Assembly (NCBI GenBank): GCA_024654605.1
Contig: JANLHH010000141.1
Coordinates: 1 to 6,138 of the forward strand
Reading direction: 5' to 3'
Length of the DNA stretch: 6,138 bases
Source of the DNA: Patescibacteria group bacterium
Lineage (GTDB): Bacteria; Patescibacteriota; Minisyncoccia; Phycocordibacterales; JANLHH01
Below are positions 4,735 to 6,138 of the stretch, one piece after another. The notes beneath the pieces are model-generated. The model did not search any database, was not told where the DNA came from, and worked only from the letters and a program-made list of their open reading frames with translations. The position numbers and the translations under genes are program-made. Position 1 is the stretch's first letter. Every line of letters starts with the position of its first letter.

Positions 4735-4768
4735 GATAACCGCCATGATACCCATCATGGCGGTTATC
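4735..4768. repeat. Perfect 15-bp hairpin after ppa, overlapping a DnaA-box sequence
   Basis: GATAACCGCCATGAT (4735-4749) pairs perfectly with ATCATGGCGGTTATC (4754-4768) over an ACCC loop. It starts 12 bases after the ppa stop. It is strong and GC-rich at its centre but has no T-tract on either strand. Its left arm overlaps TGTGGATAA (4731-4739), a perfect DnaA-box match. It probably ends or stabilises the nusA-ppa mRNA. Confidence 0.6.
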
Positions 4769-4771
4769 ACG

Positions 4772-4777
4772 TATAAT
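4772..4777 (+). promoter_or_regulatory. Possible -10 box for the coiled-coil gene
   Basis: A perfect TATAAT lies just beyond the hairpin. The 17-bp spacing would place the -35 (TACCCA, poor) in the hairpin loop region. The resulting leader would be about 100 nt. Weak support because the -35 does not match. Confidence 0.35.
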
Positions 4778-4869
4778 GAAAAAAGATGTAAATTGCAGTG
4801 AATCAGAGTATTTTCAGAATTGATTTTACCTTTTTAATAGAAAACTAAAACTTATCGCAACGAGCGAGT

Positions 4870-4874
4870 AGGAG
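4870..4874 (+). promoter_or_regulatory. Shine-Dalgarno site AGGAG
   Basis: AGGAG lies 8 bases before the ATG at 4883 and confirms that start. It is the only clear Shine-Dalgarno site in the window; the other starts have none. Confidence 0.75.
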
Positions 4875-4882
4875 ATTACATT

Positions 4883-5716
4883 ATGAATACATTGGTAAAA
4901 AATTTTAAATGGACAAAGAAATTCTCAATATTCTTATTAATTATTGTGGCGATGCTTGCGTTTAGTGCCAGTCGAGCATTTGCTGAAGAAACAGGAAACA
5001 CCGCGGGAACTGCTGTTGGTAATGAGGAGGGAGAAAACAAAACGATGGATGGCACCGGTGTTTCAACGGAATTGCTCAAAAAGGCCCGTGAACAAAGGCA
5101 GGACGAATTGAAAAAAGAGATGGAAGCAAAACGGGAGGCGCAAAAGCAAACACAAGAAGGGAAACTGGTGGAGGCGCAGCAGAAACTAATGGAACGCGTG
5201 GACGCTTTGCGTGAAAGAGACCGTGAATATAGAGAGGGGACAACGACAGAAGCTACGAGCACCCCGCGCCGCATGCTTCTTGAGGAGAAGCGAATGGAGG
5301 TGGCGCAAAAGATCGGCGAGCGAAGAGAAGCCCTGATCACTGCTTATATGGAACGGATGATCAGACGGTTTGAAGCCGCTCTTGAAAGGATCACGAAGCT
5401 GGGCGACAGGTTTGAATCAAGACTTGGTAAACTTGAAGAGAATAACATTGATGTGGCTCGTGCAAGAGAGCTTCTGGATGAATCAAGGAATAAGGTAACG
5501 GAGGCGAAGGATAAGATAACGGAAACAGAAACGGAGATATACGCGGCGCTCGCCGAAGAGAATCCAAAAGAGGCATTTGGTAAAGTGAAAGAACTGCTCA
5601 ATGGAGCAAAAGAAAAGATAAAAGAAGCGCATCGCGCGTTGGTTGAAGCGATCAAGGCGATTAAAGGACCTGAAAAAACTGACGATAGTAACGCAACGAG
5701 CACTGACACCCAATAA
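4883..5716 (+). CDS. Secreted, highly charged coiled-coil protein, function unknown
   Basis: I cannot assign a function. The 277-residue product starts with a clear Sec signal peptide: basic n-region (K6, K9, K12, K13), hydrophobic FSIFLLIIVAMLAFSA (14-29), and an AFA site with likely cleavage after A34. No lipobox cysteine is present. After a Gly/Thr-rich linker (35-60), the rest is Glu/Lys/Arg/Gln/Ala-rich and predicted helical: a coiled coil at about 61-115, a short T/S/P-rich break (119-129), a second helical region at about 131-260 including ERITKLGDRFESRLGKLEEN (168-187), and a polar S/T/D tail. The KLGDRFESRLGKLEENNIDVA style recalls exported proteins I associate with Parcubacteria, from memory. 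There is no enzymatic motif. The next gene follows after 37 bases with no terminator, so the two are probably co-transcribed. Extracytoplasmic location is well supported; a structural or surface role is inference. Confidence 0.75.
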   Translation: MNTLVKNFKWTKKFSIFLLIIVAMLAFSASRAFAEETGNTAGTAVGNEEGENKTMDGTGVSTELLKKAREQRQDELKKEMEAKREAQKQTQEGKLVEAQQKLMERVDALRERDREYREGTTTEATSTPRRMLLEEKRMEVAQKIGERREALITAYMERMIRRFEAALERITKLGDRFESRLGKLEENNIDVARARELLDESRNKVTEAKDKITETETEIYAALAEENPKEAFGKVKELLNGAKEKIKEAHRALVEAIKAIKGPEKTDDSNATSTDTQ

Positions 5717-5753
5717 CAATAAAAATTATCAGTAAGGCAAGAAAATAAAAACC

Positions 5754-6138
5754 ATGGATCAAGAACAATTCAATCAAAACCAGGGAATGAACGTCGCCGG
5801 AGGTGAGTCGCCAAAAATGGACGTACCCCTCTCCAGCGTACCTGAAGAAAAAACGCATGTCGGCCCTTTGATCGGCATCATCATTATTGCCGTGGTGCTG
5901 ATACTCGGCGGACTATATTTTTGGGGTCAAAAAGTGAACGATATAATACCACCCCATAAAGATGTCGCGAGCGATCAGACAGCAGAAAAAGTAACAGGAC
6001 AGCCAGACGAAGCACTAAACGCGCTTGAAACACAAGGAGCCTCTGATTCTGTGGCGGATATTGAAGCTGATCTCAACGCAACGGATCTCGACGGACTTGA
6101 CGCGGAGGTTGGAGATATAGAGGCGCAACTCGTTTTCT
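5754..6138 (+). CDS. Bitopic membrane protein, partial (runs off right edge)
   Basis: The open frame from ATG 5754 has 128 complete codons to the window end with no stop, so it is a 5' partial. Residues 1-36 are polar and Gln/Asn/Glu-rich. Residues 37-57 form one strong transmembrane helix (about GPLIGIIIIAVVLILGGLYF). The remainder, facing the outside if the N-terminus is cytoplasmic, is acidic and helical, with LNALETQG and ADIEADLNATDLDGLDAEVG (101-120) followed by DIEAQL, a pattern I recall from short Parcubacteria membrane proteins but cannot name. No good Shine-Dalgarno is seen. It follows the secreted coiled-coil gene by 37 bases, suggesting an operon and possibly a shared envelope complex. 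The ORF is real on context and codon use; its function is unknown. Confidence 0.7.
   Translation, partial: MDQEQFNQNQGMNVAGGESPKMDVPLSSVPEEKTHVGPLIGIIIIAVVLILGGLYFWGQKVNDIIPPHKDVASDQTAEKVTGQPDEALNALETQGASDSVADIEADLNATDLDGLDAEVGDIEAQLVF

Noticed and set aside
4876..5340. 154-codon minus-strand ORF opposite the coiled-coil gene
   Set aside because: Shadow frame of a Glu/Lys/Ala-rich gene; the + strand has a signal peptide, a Shine-Dalgarno site and coherent coiled-coil composition.
1..6138. CRISPR array, phage, transposase or toxin-antitoxin system
   Set aside because: No regular repeat-spacer array, no integrase or transposase motifs, and no small gene pair of toxin-antitoxin type were seen on either strand.

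Overview
The window looks like a chromosomal segment from a small-genome bacterium of the Patescibacteria (CPR), most likely Parcubacteria-like. This is an inference from protein style: a NusA with an acidic insertion and a long acidic tail, a secreted charged coiled-coil protein paired with a one-pass membrane protein, mostly SD-less starts, and a tRNA without an encoded CCA. TGA is a stop at the end of the mscS-like gene, which argues for code 11 and against the TGA-recoding CPR lineages. All genes read on the + strand.

Left part (1-596) holds no recognisable protein gene. Bases 17-81 form a long hairpin, probably the tail of something that begins off the left edge, and 105-134 is a strong intrinsic terminator. 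Then comes AT-rich DNA with a perfect DnaA box (317-325), a one-mismatch box 20 bp further on (337-345), and two ParB/parS sites (476-489 with a perfect palindromic core, 511-524). This is the signature of a replication-origin and segregation region. The co-orientation of every gene away from it fits a leading-strand replichore starting here.

Middle part (597-2570): a YraN/UPF0102 nuclease-fold protein, a 14-bp hairpin, tRNA-Pro(UGG), and an MscS-family mechanosensitive channel. The tRNA is the most unusual locus. It is flanked on both sides by structured partial copies of itself: a 51-61 nt three-arm element upstream, and downstream an inverted T-arm copy followed by a 17-bp direct copy of its 3' end. 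The left edge of the window has the same layout, so this may be a recurring tRNA-associated module.

Right part (2571-6138): a clear sigma70-type promoter drives nusA (transcription elongation, termination and antitermination factor). It is followed by ppa (family I inorganic pyrophosphatase), a perfect 15-bp hairpin, a secreted coiled-coil protein with the window's only good Shine-Dalgarno site, and the start of a bitopic membrane protein that runs off the right edge. Apart from the envelope pair the genes are housekeeping. The candidates for something undescribed are the tRNA-flanking modules and the envelope pair.
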